Source: Symbiodinium natans
Lineage: Eukaryota > Sar > Dinophyceae > Suessiales > Symbiodiniaceae
Direction of reading: 5' to 3'
Length of the DNA: 64,000 nt
Assembly: GCA_905221605.1 (NCBI GenBank)
Contig: CAJNDS010000602.1
Coordinates: 126,001-190,000, forward strand
Position numbers and translations under genes: made by a program. How positions within the stretch are numbered: position 1 is the stretch's first letter; every line of letters begins with the position of its first letter. The notes under the pieces are model-generated. The model made no database searches, was not told where the DNA came from, and saw only the letters and a program-made list of their open reading frames with translations. Below are positions 10,284-20,900 of the stretch, one piece after another.

Positions 10284-11915
10284 CTAAAGGCTCCACCGAC
10301 AGGGAGTTTGGCAAGAGGTCGAGAACTGCAAAGCGTTGTAGCTCTTTGGCTTTCCATCTGGCGTGAAGAGGGTGTCATGATCCAGCAACATCAGGACAGC
10401 TCCTGGCGCCAGAACCCTGAGAACAGTCATGATTTCAGGCACCGCCCACGTGAAGTGCACTGCAGCAAGCCCAGCCTCTAGAGTGTGCACAAAGATAGGG
10501 AACCACTTTTCCCTATAAGTTCCTTCCCACTGCATCCGTGCAACAAGATGCCGTATGAAGTCGGGGAAGTGCGGGATGGACAGGAAATTGCGACTGTCTG
10601 TGACCAAGAGGAGGACGTGGGCACCCGCGTGTTCAGCGTCCCGAAGCTGCGGGAGCAGGCAGTTGAGCAACGCTAGGTAATCGACCGCTGGGTGCCACCC
10701 CTGCGGGTCCGGCGGAAGATTTGTATGAAAACCCTTATGGTCAGCATGGCGCAACAATTCCAAGGTCGCTTCGGCTCCTATTCGGCTTTGGCAGACCCCG
10801 GCTCCAAAAGGCGAAGCATCCGAGCAGAAAAGTTTTGAGAGGGGTTTCGCCCTCAGATCCGTCGTCATGCAAAGTGCAAAAAGGATAAGTAGCACACATA
10901 TCACCCCGGATCCCGTCTATCTCGCCCCCCAGGATGGTAGCTTTGTAAGCGTTACGAACGGCCTTCTTTGGTGATGTTCTGAGGTTCACCGACGCATACT
11001 GCTCACCAGCCCGTGCAAAGATCTTCTAATCGGCTCGGGAGGGAGGAGGCTCTTTGGAAACAGCCTCGGGGAACTGGATGTTTGTAAGCTACTTGTTCAG
11101 AGGGTCTAAGACAACCAGCGCGTTGAAGGAGCACTGTATGTACGTGTTGTGCTGTTTCAACAGCAAAGTTTGTCCCCATGGCAAGGGTGCGAAAGCACCC
11201 CACCACAGGAACATTGTCCAACTCCGGCCGATACGCTCTCCACCCTCGAAGCAGCGAACCTGGGAAGACTCCGTGAATGTGGTTCCGGGCTGCGTGGGCA
11301 TCGCTGACAATGAAGTTGTGATCAAAATCCTTAAGGTCATCTGATCCCATCACTCTCTGTCTCAGGAAGAAACATCTGGCATAGCAAACTGGAGTGCGCA
11401 AGCGACAGCGTTGCGTCAGACACCGAAAAGCTCCTAGAATTCTCGGGAATGGGATTCAATGTCTGGCGGTCAACCCTGTCATCTAAACAAACCGCAACGA
11501 TATTCATGTTCAGACTGTGAGGCTGGGAGCAGACACAAAGAGTCCACTAGGTCCCACTTTTTGAAAACGAGAGCTTCGGTTGGGGAGAAATCTTCGGAGT
11601 GGCCTGCAGCAAGCGGGGGGGAGCTCTTGGGGCCAGAAGCTGCGCAAGATACCTCCATCCATGGAAGGCGCTGATGTTAAAGGCACAGCGTCCAGTTCGG
11701 CCTCCGAAGCAGTCGTGTAGTACCCTTCCAAGCGCTCGACGGCCTCCACTGAAAGCTCTTCTCCGTTCAGAAGGTTTCCAAAGCGGTTACGGCAGCAGAG
11801 CCCAGAACCCATGAAGATTGTAGTCTGTGAGTGCCGAAAGAAGTGACTTCTCCAACGTCGGGCAGAGCTGCGCTGAACATGTCTATGCCTGAAGCATTGA
11901 GGTCCACCAGCAAGC
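10284..11915 (-). pseudogene. Degenerate retroelement: reverse transcriptase and RNase H-like part (3' half of the split element)
   Basis: Read on the minus strand from 11,915 downward. The frame continues from the target-site copy (LLVDLNASGIDMFSAALPD). An RT core follows at about 11,340-11,090: DLKDFDHNFIVSDAH, then LRGWRAYRPELDNVPVVG and FRTLAMGTNFAVETAQ. The thumb-side words SPKKAVRNAYKATILGGEIDGIRG follow at about 10,980-10,900. An RNase H-like start, LFCSDASPFGAGVC, is at about 10,840-10,800. The YxDD region expected between 11,090 and 11,000 is missing or scrambled, so the copy is inactive. The tail (HFTWAVPEIMTVLRVLAPGA to LLDHDTLF) is not assigned. Several frame changes are present. 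I recognise these RT words from dinoflagellate repeat-derived proteins, but cannot name the family. Confidence 0.65.
11899..11915. repeat. Target-site duplication, left copy (17 bp)
   Basis: The word gaggtccaccagcaagc is found here and again, identical, at 14754-14770, immediately outside the A8 end of the insertion. On the minus strand both copies are read in the host ORF frame as LLVDL. Confidence 0.9.
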
Positions 11916-11976
11916 GGATTCGACTCATCTGACGACGCATGGGCAACAACTTCGAGCGTATAGGACCTATGAAGAG

Positions 11977-13658
11977 TTGCTGCTGCGCCTGCCACACCAG
12001 CTCCAGGAACCGGACACCTTATTGGGCATTGCAGACACCCTCCTCCATCTGCCTGAGACCTTCCCGGCAGCCTACCCGAAAATCTATGACCCCATCATCA
12101 CGCAGTGCTTGCGACTCTCAGGGGCGCTACAGCACAATCATTCATTGATCTGGCGGACATACTATCATGCCAAATACCGCAGCTGGATAAAACCAGGCTG
12201 TCGGATTCTTTGGTCGGGTACGGGTTTCTGACTACTGCCCAGTGCATCGCTGATCTCTTCTTTGCTGTCGCAGATGTGCCAGGGGTCAGCAATGCCAATT
12301 TTCCGGCCATGTTGTGTTACTCCGACCCAGACTACTGGTTGGGGGCGCTTTTGCTAGCCTTTGAGTGTCACCAGAAGGGTCCCTTGGGACGAGCAGCCGG
12401 GCTGCCTGTAGTCTTGGGCTTCCCTGAGACGGACAATCGCATTACAGACCTGCAGGTCAATGTGCCTCCTGCAGCCATGGTGGCTTTTCTCGCTGGTCGT
12501 GCATATCAGCTGCCCACGTGCCCTGCAACCAAATATGCGGTGGACCCCCAAGGACTCCCCCAAGTCCACGGACAGGTATCGCAGGAGGCCTTGAAGGCCT
12601 GCGCAATCTGGAAACCGCCAGGTTGGCACAGCAACCTGGCTTTAATGCGTTTGTCCGGATTTCGCTTCAAGGCTCGCAAACACTGGGGCACCGCCAGTAT
12701 CAAGAATTTAGGCCAAGTGTACCGCCAGTTCACTTCCTTGATGCCATTCGGCAGGCCCTCGCTGCCTCCGTTGCAAACCAGGACATTGAACACTTCTGGT
12801 CCGTCTACAATTTGGAGTGGCCTGACACAACCGCAAGGGTTGCGGTTTTCCTCCGGCGTGTGCTGCCTTTGGAGAGCCTCCTTGCGCCGCCTACAATCTT
12901 GGAGCCCTCTGCGGCTACGACACAGGCCCCCTCGGAGGTGTGTTGCATCTCTTCTGACACTGAGGAGGCTTCGCCTGCACCTATTGCAGAGACACCTGAG
13001 GCGGCAGACGAGTTCGAAGCTCAGGTGCATGATTGGCGTTTGAGTTGCGTACCACTGACCTTGCGGCCTTGCGAGAAGTGGATGTTTCTACACCTTTTCG
13101 ATTACCAGCCCTCGAGGATGAGCATTGGCAAGGACTTAGTACAACGCCGAACAGACATGGGCCCCAACGCGCCCGGCCTGCTTGGTATGATGCTGCCGCC
13201 GCCCATTGGGCAGCCCTTAAGGGGCTTACACGATCCAAACACCCACCCAAGCAACGCCTCAACAGCTTCTGGTATAAAATGTACTGCCACAGCAACCCCA
13301 AGGAGCCTGAGCCCTCGGCCCTTGCAACTTTCCCTTCCAGTCCCGGGAAGAAGGTGCTGTGCAGTATTGGCAAGTTCAGGAGGCCATTCGGACGATGTGG
13401 CATTCAGCCAAAGCCACCATGGCACGGCATGTAGGAGTTCCCATCCCGACTGGCATCCCAGCGTGGGGGGTCGATGAGGAGGAGTTGACGCAAGCCTGTC
13501 TGTTGCCCCGCAATACCGCCGCCGCTGACCCGCCAACCGCTGTTGAGGGAGTCAGCATGAAGGCCAAGCTGAAACGCCCTCTACACGGTATCGTCCGCGA
13601 CACCCTGATTGGGAGGGTCCATGGCAATGAAGTGCTGCGGGCCGGCGTAAGGGTTTGA
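11977..13658 (+). pseudogene. Unrecognised protein-coding region inside the insertion, frameshifted
   Basis: Coding character on the plus strand passes through three frames. First comes a segment with PDTLLGIADTLLHLPETFP (about 11,995-12,110). Next is a long segment from about 12,105 to 12,640 (SDSLVGYGFLTTAQCIADLFF, LCYSDPDYWLGALLLAFECHQ with hydrophobic helices). Another frame runs to about 13,080 with a Ser/Glu/Pro-rich acidic region. The last segments run to the TGA at 13,656-13,658 (KLKRPLHGIVRDTLIGRVHG). I know no domain with these features. Length and composition resemble a retroelement structural protein more than a host enzyme, but this is a guess. Confidence 0.4.
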
Positions 13659-14304
13659 CTGCTGTCTAGTAGTCTCTCCCCTCTGAATCGGTAGCTGTTG
13701 CTACTCGCAGGTTCCTCCCTGGGAAACTAGGAGGACTCTGCTGACTGCGGCCCCAGGTTCTACTTGGATATGTGGCCGGGCTGAACACAGTTGTGCGCCT
13801 GGATGTTGGGAACTCTGAGTTCGTCTTCCAATTAGCGAACCGCATTTTGTGTTGGCTGTTGCTCGGGGTTGCTCCACTGGCTGACCACCATGGGGTGCCC
13901 TGGGCTGGTCTTGCATCCGCTGTTCTTACTGTCAAGTCCCCACTGGCTGGCCTTTCCTTTGCTGCAGGCTAGAGTGAGGGTTTGACTGCTGTCTGGTAGT
14001 CTTTCCCCTCGCAATCGGTAGCTGCTGCTACTCGCAAGCTTCTTCCCTGGGAAGCTTGGAGGGCCCTGCTGACTGCGGCCCCAGTTTCTACTTGGGAATG
14101 TGGTCAGACTGGGCACAGTTGTGCGCCTGGGTGTTGGGAACTTTGGCCGGGCTTCAATGAACCGCAAGTTGTGTCGGCTGTTGCTCGGGGCTGCTCCACT
14201 GGCTGACCACCATGGGGTGCCCTGGGCTGGTCTTGCGTCCGTTGTTCTTGCTAACAAGTCCCCACTGGCTGACCACCATGGGGCGCGTGCTGGCCTTGCC
14301 TCTC
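13651..14304. repeat. 327-bp tandem repeat, two copies
   Basis: A unit beginning gggtttgactgctgtct starts at 13651 and again at 13978, giving a period of 327 bp. The second copy has diverged slightly. Inside the second copy the shorter word ccccactggctgaccaccat is itself repeated near 14,190 and 14,265. The array lies just after the stop codon of the insertion's coding region, in the presumed 3' UTR of the mobile RNA. Confidence 0.75.
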
Positions 14305-14753
14305 CTCTGGGAAAGTTGGCCAATTTGTACCTTCCCTTTTCGCTACTGTGTGCCTGGTACCTGACCGTGTCGGTCGGTAACTCTGCTGTCCTTCTTCGAT
14401 TTACAGCTTTCCGTGCTGACCTTCGTTGCACCAGTGGCTTCATGATGGTGATTTTGATGATCTGGCAAACCCTCGCATTTTGCGACCCTCCCGCATGCTC
14501 TGCGCTGCTCGATTACACCTGGATTTCTGCGACGACCTCGAGTTCTGAGCGCGGGGGACACATAGACGTTTGGCGCTTTGGTTTTGGCGGGTTGCTGCGG
14601 GTTTTGGTGGTTGTGTTTTGTGGTGGTTTTGGCGGTTTTGGTGTGTGTTTGCTTTGGTTTTCGCACCTGCTCTGTTTCACCTCTAGTGTTGAGACCCACA
14701 AGAACGGCCTACTGCGCTGCTGATGTAGTAAAGAGGCGTCGGTTCAAAAAAAA

Positions 14754-14770
14754 GAGGTCCACCAGCAAGC
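14754..14770. repeat. Target-site duplication, right copy (17 bp)
   Basis: Identical to 11899-11915; begins directly after the A8 tail of the insertion. Confidence 0.9.
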
Positions 14771-15775
14771 ACGGCCAGCTCTTGGACGCCAGTTCCTTTC
14801 CGCTGGCAGTGACGGCTCGCAAAGCTACTTTTGTCCATGGCTCGAAGACTCCGCTGAACTGCTCCTGCAGAGCTTCCGCCAGATCCTCGTCGCTCAACGC
14901 GGCAATTGGCAGGCAAGCCACAAAACCGGAGTTCACGGCCTTGACAATGAATGCGTGAGAGGCCTTGTCCTTGTGGACGAAGTAGAGCTTGGTGCATCCT
15001 GGTGGATCGCAGGCGGTCTGCCATTGACCTAGGAAGCTAGGCCGAAGAGAGGAAGTCATTGGGGCCTCTGGCGGGACAAGTCACGAAGGCTGCTGAATGC
15101 GCGAGAGACTGATGTTGGGTCCCAGGCTTCTGGACTTGACGATGCGGAGGTCGGAGTCGGATGAAAAGGCAGAGAAAGGCTCGGCCACTTGGGATACCAG
15201 GTGGACCACTCGCCGCCCAGGAAGGGCTGGTTGCCGAAGGAGAGCACTCGACGCACGATCCTGTCGGCGCAGCTTGGCGGATCCGGCCTCCCAAACACGC
15301 TTTCAACTGCCGAGTCAAGGCACAGCGCCTCGGAAGGTGAAGAAGCGAGACCCACAAGGAGGTAGTACGCGAGAAAGTCCTGGTTGTTGACGAGGCTGGG
15401 CGGCTGGGCACGAGGTTGAAGGATAAGGTGGTCGATCGACAGCAACGTTCACGGTGATGTTCAGCTGTTCCCCACCAGTTCAGTGATCTGAGCAACCAAG
15501 TCCTGAGAGTCAGGCCGGGTGCTCGTGCACACCTCCTCGGTACCTCGTGAGGCGGTCTTGTGGTTGGGCTTCTCGGAGCTCGTGCGCGATGACGCCGAGG
15601 CAATTCCACAGAATGCTCCGGGCAACCCTGCTAGTGAGAAGATGACAACCAAAGCCCCGCAGATGAAACCAGTCAGCCAACTAGCCAGGGAAAGCAGCGC
15701 AAGGTCGGAGAAATTGCGCGGTGCACAACCTACCCAACCTAACAAGAGGCTCCACGGGTCGAGCCGCTCGAACAT
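14754..15775 (-). pseudogene. Degenerate retroelement: N-terminal part, with a hydrophobic segment (5' half of the split element)
   Basis: Read on the minus strand from 15,775. The first segment (MFERLDPWSLLLGWVGC) includes a hydrophobic stretch, LALLSLASWLTGFICGALVV, that could span a membrane. It is followed by a frame change near 15,450. A segment with DHLILQPRAQPPSLVNNQDF and GRPDPPSCADRIVRRV runs to about 15,060, and another frame contains DPPGCTKLYFVHKDKASHAF and KSWPCLLVDL, ending at the duplication (14,754). The frame then resumes at 11,915 in the RT half, so both parts belong to one element. I do not recognise a domain in this half. Frame changes at about 15,450 and 15,060 show decay before or after the insertion. 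Confidence 0.5.
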
Positions 15776-15837
15776 TCGAACCCCATTTTTAGCAAGCCAG
15801 AGTTTTCACCTGTGTGTAAAGAGTTTCACTGACAAAG

Positions 15838-15863
15838 CCTCCGGCTTATGACTTTGGCTCAAG
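15838..15863 (+). other. Possible relic of the dinoflagellate spliced leader
   Basis: The segment ends in tttggctcaag, the last 11 bases of the conserved 22-nt dinoflagellate spliced leader, and has tccg at its start. The middle differs and is two bases longer than the known leader. Spliced-leader relics mark genes that passed through a mature mRNA. With only the ends matching, chance cannot be excluded. Confidence 0.25.
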
Positions 15864-16159
15864 TCGTGAGAAAAAAAGGGTTCAGCGCGCTGCTGCTGTG
15901 CTTTCACAAAAGCCGTCCATTTTCCGCGTTCCTCCAACCACGTCTTTGGCATTCCATTCGCGTCCATTCCAAAATTTAACGTTGGATTTTTCGTGAACTC
16001 GGGATGCGGGGGCTTCTTCTCGAAGCTGATGCACTATTTCCACAACTCTTCACCAACACATTGCCATGTGTCAGTGTGGTCCTGGAATCATAGCGTAAGT
16101 GTTCCATCGGATGTGGGTCTTGCAGAAAGAGATGTCCAATGACCATGGCAAGCACCGAA

Positions 16160-16495
16160 CTATATCAGCCTGCAGCAGTACGTGAGCCCAGTAAGAAACT
16201 GGCCGTCATGGCGCATAAATTCACATCCTCCAGACAAAAAGAGATTCCGGTGTGAAGAACTTCTGAAATATTTCCAAGCGAAGACGGCAAGCCCACGTTG
16301 CCGGAAAAAGAACCACAGTTTCATCGTGTTTCTGCAAAGCGGGAAAAAGACAGGATGCATCAGCTTCCCTTCTAGGCCGGCTACGCTCGTCGCCGCAACC
16401 CACGGAACCATGACCCACCGTGGGTTTGTGTATTCCTTTTCAGTTCCTTTCGCCGCAAGGTCGGCAGACAAGTCCAAGGGCTCGCGAGTTGCCAT
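16160..16495 (-). CDS. Possible small ORF, unrecognised
   Basis: A 111-residue minus-strand frame from an ATG (MATREPLDLSADLAAKGTEK) to 16,160, with aromatic-rich middle residues (LWFFFRQRGLAVFAWKYF). An overlapping plus-strand frame (16,182-16,523) is also open, so only one of them, or neither, is coding. No domain recognised. It lies between the retroelements and the first telomere-like arrays and could be an exon of an unseen gene. Confidence 0.2.
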   Translation of the reverse strand: MATREPLDLSADLAAKGTEKEYTNPRWVMVPWVAATSVAGLEGKLMHPVFFPLCRNTMKLWFFFRQRGLAVFAWKYFRSSSHRNLFLSGGCEFMRHDGQFLTGLTYCCRLI

Positions 16496-16523
16496 GGCGT
16501 CCGGGGCGTCTTATCGGGTTTAG

Positions 16524-17334
16524 GGGTGGCCACGATCTCCTTTCAGGGTTTAAGGTTTGACACCCAACATGTTCTTTTGAGGTTGTTGGAGCATGAGGGA
16601 GGGGCGAGCCACAAGCTACTCACGCCGTGGCCTGTTGTGATCAGGGCAAACCCTTCTCAGCCTTCTACTCTTGCTTTCGTATTCAGGTTGAGAGACATCC
16701 AAAAATAGCCCATGTCAAGACGCCCGGGATGCTTTCCGCTCTTTTGTAGCATAGCGTCTCGGCAGTGGTCGGAGAGGAGCAAAAGACACACGCTATCCGG
16801 AGCTGTTTAAGGTAGGTTTAGGGTTTAGGGCTTACAGCAAACTCCAGAAAGGCTGGAACATGGTCTAAGGATGATTAGAGCTGGGATTCCCTTTAGCATA
16901 CCTTGTGGAGTATGGGATAAGGATGTACCGACTTTGTGGAGTTTACTGTAGGGCTTCGGGTTTAAGTTTCGGGTTTAGAGTTTTCGGACTCAAACACAAT
17001 CCCGCGTCAAGCATTACGAGGTCGACAGCACTGATGCCACCGGGGCTCGGGCATGGTTTTTGCCTAGGACATACGATCGCAGACAGCAAATCCTATATCT
17101 TAGACTGTGTATTTGGTGTATAAAAATACAGATACACATGTGATTCGTATTTTGAAAGCATGCCTTTAGTTGACAGTGTGAAAATGGCAATGCTCTGCAA
17201 CAGGTTTGGACTCCTACGAAAGCTTCAAGTTGCAGCAGCAAACAGCAAGCCATGCTCTGCAACCATTGTGCAACATGGCAAGATGATCCGCATGTTTGCC
17301 GGCCCTTTGCTTACAGGGTCAAGCACTTGTGTCC
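16524..17334. other. No recognised gene; start of telomere-like sequence
   Basis: Unique, moderately AT-rich sequence with isolated gggtttaggg words (16,516-16,550, 16,815-16,835). It marks the change from retroelement DNA to the telomere-repeat-rich region. No ORF with coding character seen. Confidence 0.4.
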
Positions 17335-17860
17335 CTAAACCCTAAAGCCCTAAACCCCAAACCCTAAACCCTGAACCCTAAACCCTAAACCCCTAAACCC
17401 TAAACTCTAGGAGCAGTCCTGTGCCTGGCTCCTGTAGCTCGTTGATGTCATCCTGCACGGGCTAGCATTGGGCTCAGGAGACAGAATGAGACAGACATAG
17501 GGGTTCACGATATCCGGGGTACCTTATGGGAGTCCTTATTGTAAGGGGATCCTACTATTTGGGGTGAATTCTCGGGGTCCCCCATTTTCGTAAACCCCGA
17601 CGCTTGCAATCGGATGACAGGTGACTGGTGGCTTTGAAACGACACTGACCAAGTTTTTCGACTTTGTAAATTCTAGGCTACACAGATGCATGCCTGGAGT
17701 GTTCGATGCTGTGGCGAAGCTTCCTGCGAACGCATCGCCAGCACATGTGAAGCGAGCGCTCGCGGACGAGCTGCCTGATTTTGTGGCGGCTTGACTGGAT
17801 GCTTTGGCGAGAGTGGCAAGAGCATTTCGGATAGACCAGCCTGAGATCATCGGATCGTAG

Positions 17861-17951
17861 AGCTTTCCGTGGCGTTCCGTGAGGCAGAGCCGAAACTAGC
17901 CACTGCTCTCCTCCAGCGCTTGGGGCGGCGAGGCCGCTTGCGAGATTGGAC
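17861..17951 (+). CDS. Exon candidate, PPR-like
   Basis: Reads REAEPKLATALLQRLGRRGR then LRDW in one frame between acceptor cgtag and a GT donor at 17952. The helix-turn-helix spacing resembles a PPR start. Followed by G-rich TTAGGGC repeats. Confidence 0.5.
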
Positions 17952-20900
17952 GTGTTGGGGCTTTGGGGTTCAGGCTTCAGGGTGTAGGGCTTAAGGCTTA
18001 GGGCTTAGGGCTTAGGGCTTAGGGCTTAGGGCTTAGGGCTTAGGCCTTAGGGCCTTAGGGCTTAGGGCTTAGGGCTTAAGGCTTACGGCTTAGGATTCAG
18101 GGGTTGCCGAGGTTGTTGTTGTTTTCTGGCGGGGTTCCTTTGGTGCTGGAGCCGGCTCGCGTGGCTGGTTTGCGTAGGGAGCAGGGTTTTTGTGGCGTCT
18201 GAGGGCTGGGGCAGGCTGAGGGGATGCTTCGGGTTTAGGGTGGGACCCGCTGAAGAATTTAAACCTCAAAAGAGCTCGTCTAGACCCTTAACCGCCTTAA
18301 GACGGATGTGCCATGACAGGCCTGGGAAGCCCTGAGCGTGATACCCTCGACCCCAACACAAAAGGTAATCTCGAAGGCCCCAACCATAAACCCTAAACCC
18401 TACTCCGTGGGATGTTCCCCCTTTTCCTAACAGTCCTTAATAGGGATTAGAAAGGGGAAGCAAAATCCCTGTTTTAGGACTGTTCCTTTCTAATCCCTGT
18501 GTTAGGACTGTTAGTATAAGGGGGAACATCCCAACCTACTCCGTTTGAGCTTCCCAACCCTGAACTCCATACTCGCCCCTGCCAGGACCCAAGCAAACCC
18601 GAAACCCCAAACTTCACGCGAGACTACCTGAAAGCTGCTAAATCCCAACCTAAAAAACTAAAGTCCAATCCAAAATCCCTGGACCCCAACCCCGAAGACC
18701 CTAAACCATAAATAAACTCTAGACCCTACACCCTCAATCCTAAACCCTAAACCCCAAACCTTAAACCCTAAACCCCAAACCCTAAACACCCTACACCCTA
18801 CACCCTAAACCCTAAACCCTAAACCCTCAACCCTAAACCCTAAACCCGAAACTGCAGCTAGCCTAGGCCGACTCACAGTCGCGCACCGCGTGCTGCAGGC
18901 GTCTGGGCGCTTGGGAGGGAGTCTCAGAAGTTCAGGGTTCTTAGGGTTTAGGGTTTAGGGTTGAGGGTTCAGGGTTGAGGGTTTAGGGTTTGGGGGGGGA
19001 TTGGGATCCAGAACTCGGCTGGATCGCGCACCGCGAGCTTTTCATGCGCAATGCAGCAGGAGCCTTGGCCCACAAAAGCAACCACTCCGTGCGCCAACTC
19101 CGAGCCAAAACCGAATCCTAAACCCTAAGCCCTAAGCATCCCTAAGCCCTAAGCCCTAAGCCCTAAGCCCTAAGCCCTAAGCCCTAAACCCTAAACCCTA
19201 AACCCTGAACCCTAAACCCTAAACCCTAAACCTTGAACCCTAAACCCTATCACCAAGCCCTTCTCACTGACCCCCTGGCCGAAGCCCTGAACCCCACCCC
19301 TTCCGAAACGCTGCAGGTGTTGCAGTCCGCGGGCGCGGAGACTAACGTCTTTCACTATGGAGCTGTGCTGGCGGCTGCTGGGAATTTGTTCAGGGGTACA
19401 GTACATGGGTCTCGGAGTTGACATGTTTCATGTTTAGGTTTAGGTCCTTAGGTTCATGGGGGTTAAGGTGGTTGGTCTCTTGCGTGTGTGTGTGGATTTC
19501 GGGGTTGCGAAGCCCTAAAACCCCAATCCCTACCTAAACCGACAGCTTGGGGCCCAATCGCCAGCCCCTTTTCCACATTGGGTCCGCCAGTTCGGTTTGT
19601 ACCCCTCTCTGAACCCCAAGTGTCAGACACCAAAAAACCCTGAACATTCAGGTCCCCCCCAAAACCGCAAACCCCAAACCCCAAACCCTAAACCCTGAGC
19701 CGAAACCATAAACTTTGGGAAAGCGCAAGGCCCTCAAAAAGCACAGAGAGCCCCTAGAGGCTTCTTCGAAGAATGGTTCGTGGCAGCTGGCTCTGGCCTT
19801 GCTACAGGCGCGGGCAGATTCTGCAGGGACCGTGGTCGTCAGGTTAGAGTCTAGAGAGCCCCTGCTCTTTTCGCCTTTTGGCCGGGGGGTTTAAGGTTTG
19901 GGGTCGGGGGTTTGGGGTTTGGGGTTTGGGGTTTAGGGGTTTAAGGGTTTAGGGATTTAGGGTTTAGGATGGTGTCAGCTGGAGGTGCTGCGATAGGGTT
20001 TGGAGTTTGAGGTCGTCTTGAGAGATCCTTTGACAGTTCCGGCCTTTGAAAGGTAGCCGTTGACACTTCAGCCAAAGGCTTCAAGTCTGTTTTTTGGCAC
20101 TTTCAAGTGGCCCCCTCCTTGGCTGGAGGAGATGTCTGAGCAAAGCATCCAGTGCAGCGCCATCTGCTGCAACGCCGCCATCAGCGCCTGCGACAAGTCT
20201 GGGGAGTGGCAGCGCGCGCTGGCCCTCCTCTGGGGCAGCTCGTTCTTGAGCAGACTTTTGCACCTGTAGGGCAACATCACAGTAGGTTCCGCCTGCAAGA
20301 GGCAGAAATCTTGCAAAGCTTCTGCTTGGACTCTTCAAGCCCTGAAGCGCTGGAGCCAGTGCTCTGAGGCATGACGCCGGGTTACATCAACGAGCAGCTT
20401 GCCTTCACGTTGCGGCTTGAGGGTGTGGGGATGCAGGCGGAGGCTATGGGGCTTCAGGACTTCGAGGTTTGGGGAGTCTGGGGAGTCTTCGCCCTACACT
20501 CCAAAAAGCGTTCTCAGGCCTAAGGCGTCCCCACCACGTACATCTACATCCCCGGACTGCTCGCAACCGAGGTTCTGCTGCAACTCCGCCATCAGCGCCT
20601 GCGGACGCGCCGGCCCTTCTTCCCGACTTCGGAAACCTTTACTTCATTGTAGACCCGGGCCCCGGAACCCTCAACGTTGAGGGTTTAGGGTTTAGGGTTT
20701 AATATCCCCCCCTATTCGCCCCTACTGGACCGCCCAAGCCGAAGCTGCGAAGGGCTCTGGCAACTGGCCCTCGCGCACCTGGCCGCGGTGCCGGACTTGG
20801 CATTGCTGCCGACAGAGCCCTGGTGGTGTTTAGGGTTTAGGGTTGAGGGTTTGGGGTTTAGGGTTTAGGGTTTCGGGTTTGGGGTTTGGGGTTTAGGGTT

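Larger units (their letters stand above)
11916..14753 (+). mobile_element. 2.8-kb non-LTR-like insertion with A-tail and 17-bp target-site duplication
   Basis: The insert is bounded by the perfect 17-bp duplication and its right end is ggttcaaaaaaaa, an A8 tail on the plus strand. Tail plus long target-site duplication is the signature of target-primed reverse transcription (LINE machinery acting on an RNA). Inside are an unrecognised plus-strand protein-coding region (about 11,977-13,658), a 327-bp tandem repeat (13,651-14,304) and a GT-rich 3' region (about 14,540-14,680). I see no RT motif inside, so this is either a 5'-truncated LINE, a non-autonomous element, or a retrocopied transcript. 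Removing it restores an uninterrupted minus-strand frame in the host element. Confidence 0.8.

Noticed and set aside
14343-14723. Frames in both directions over the GT-rich 3' end of the insertion
   Set aside because: Low-complexity ggttttgg sequence explains the openness.
17536-17850. Minus-strand 104-codon frame rich in Ala and Ser
   Set aside because: No motif, and the locus lies just 5' of a plus-strand PPR-like exon; kept out for lack of support.
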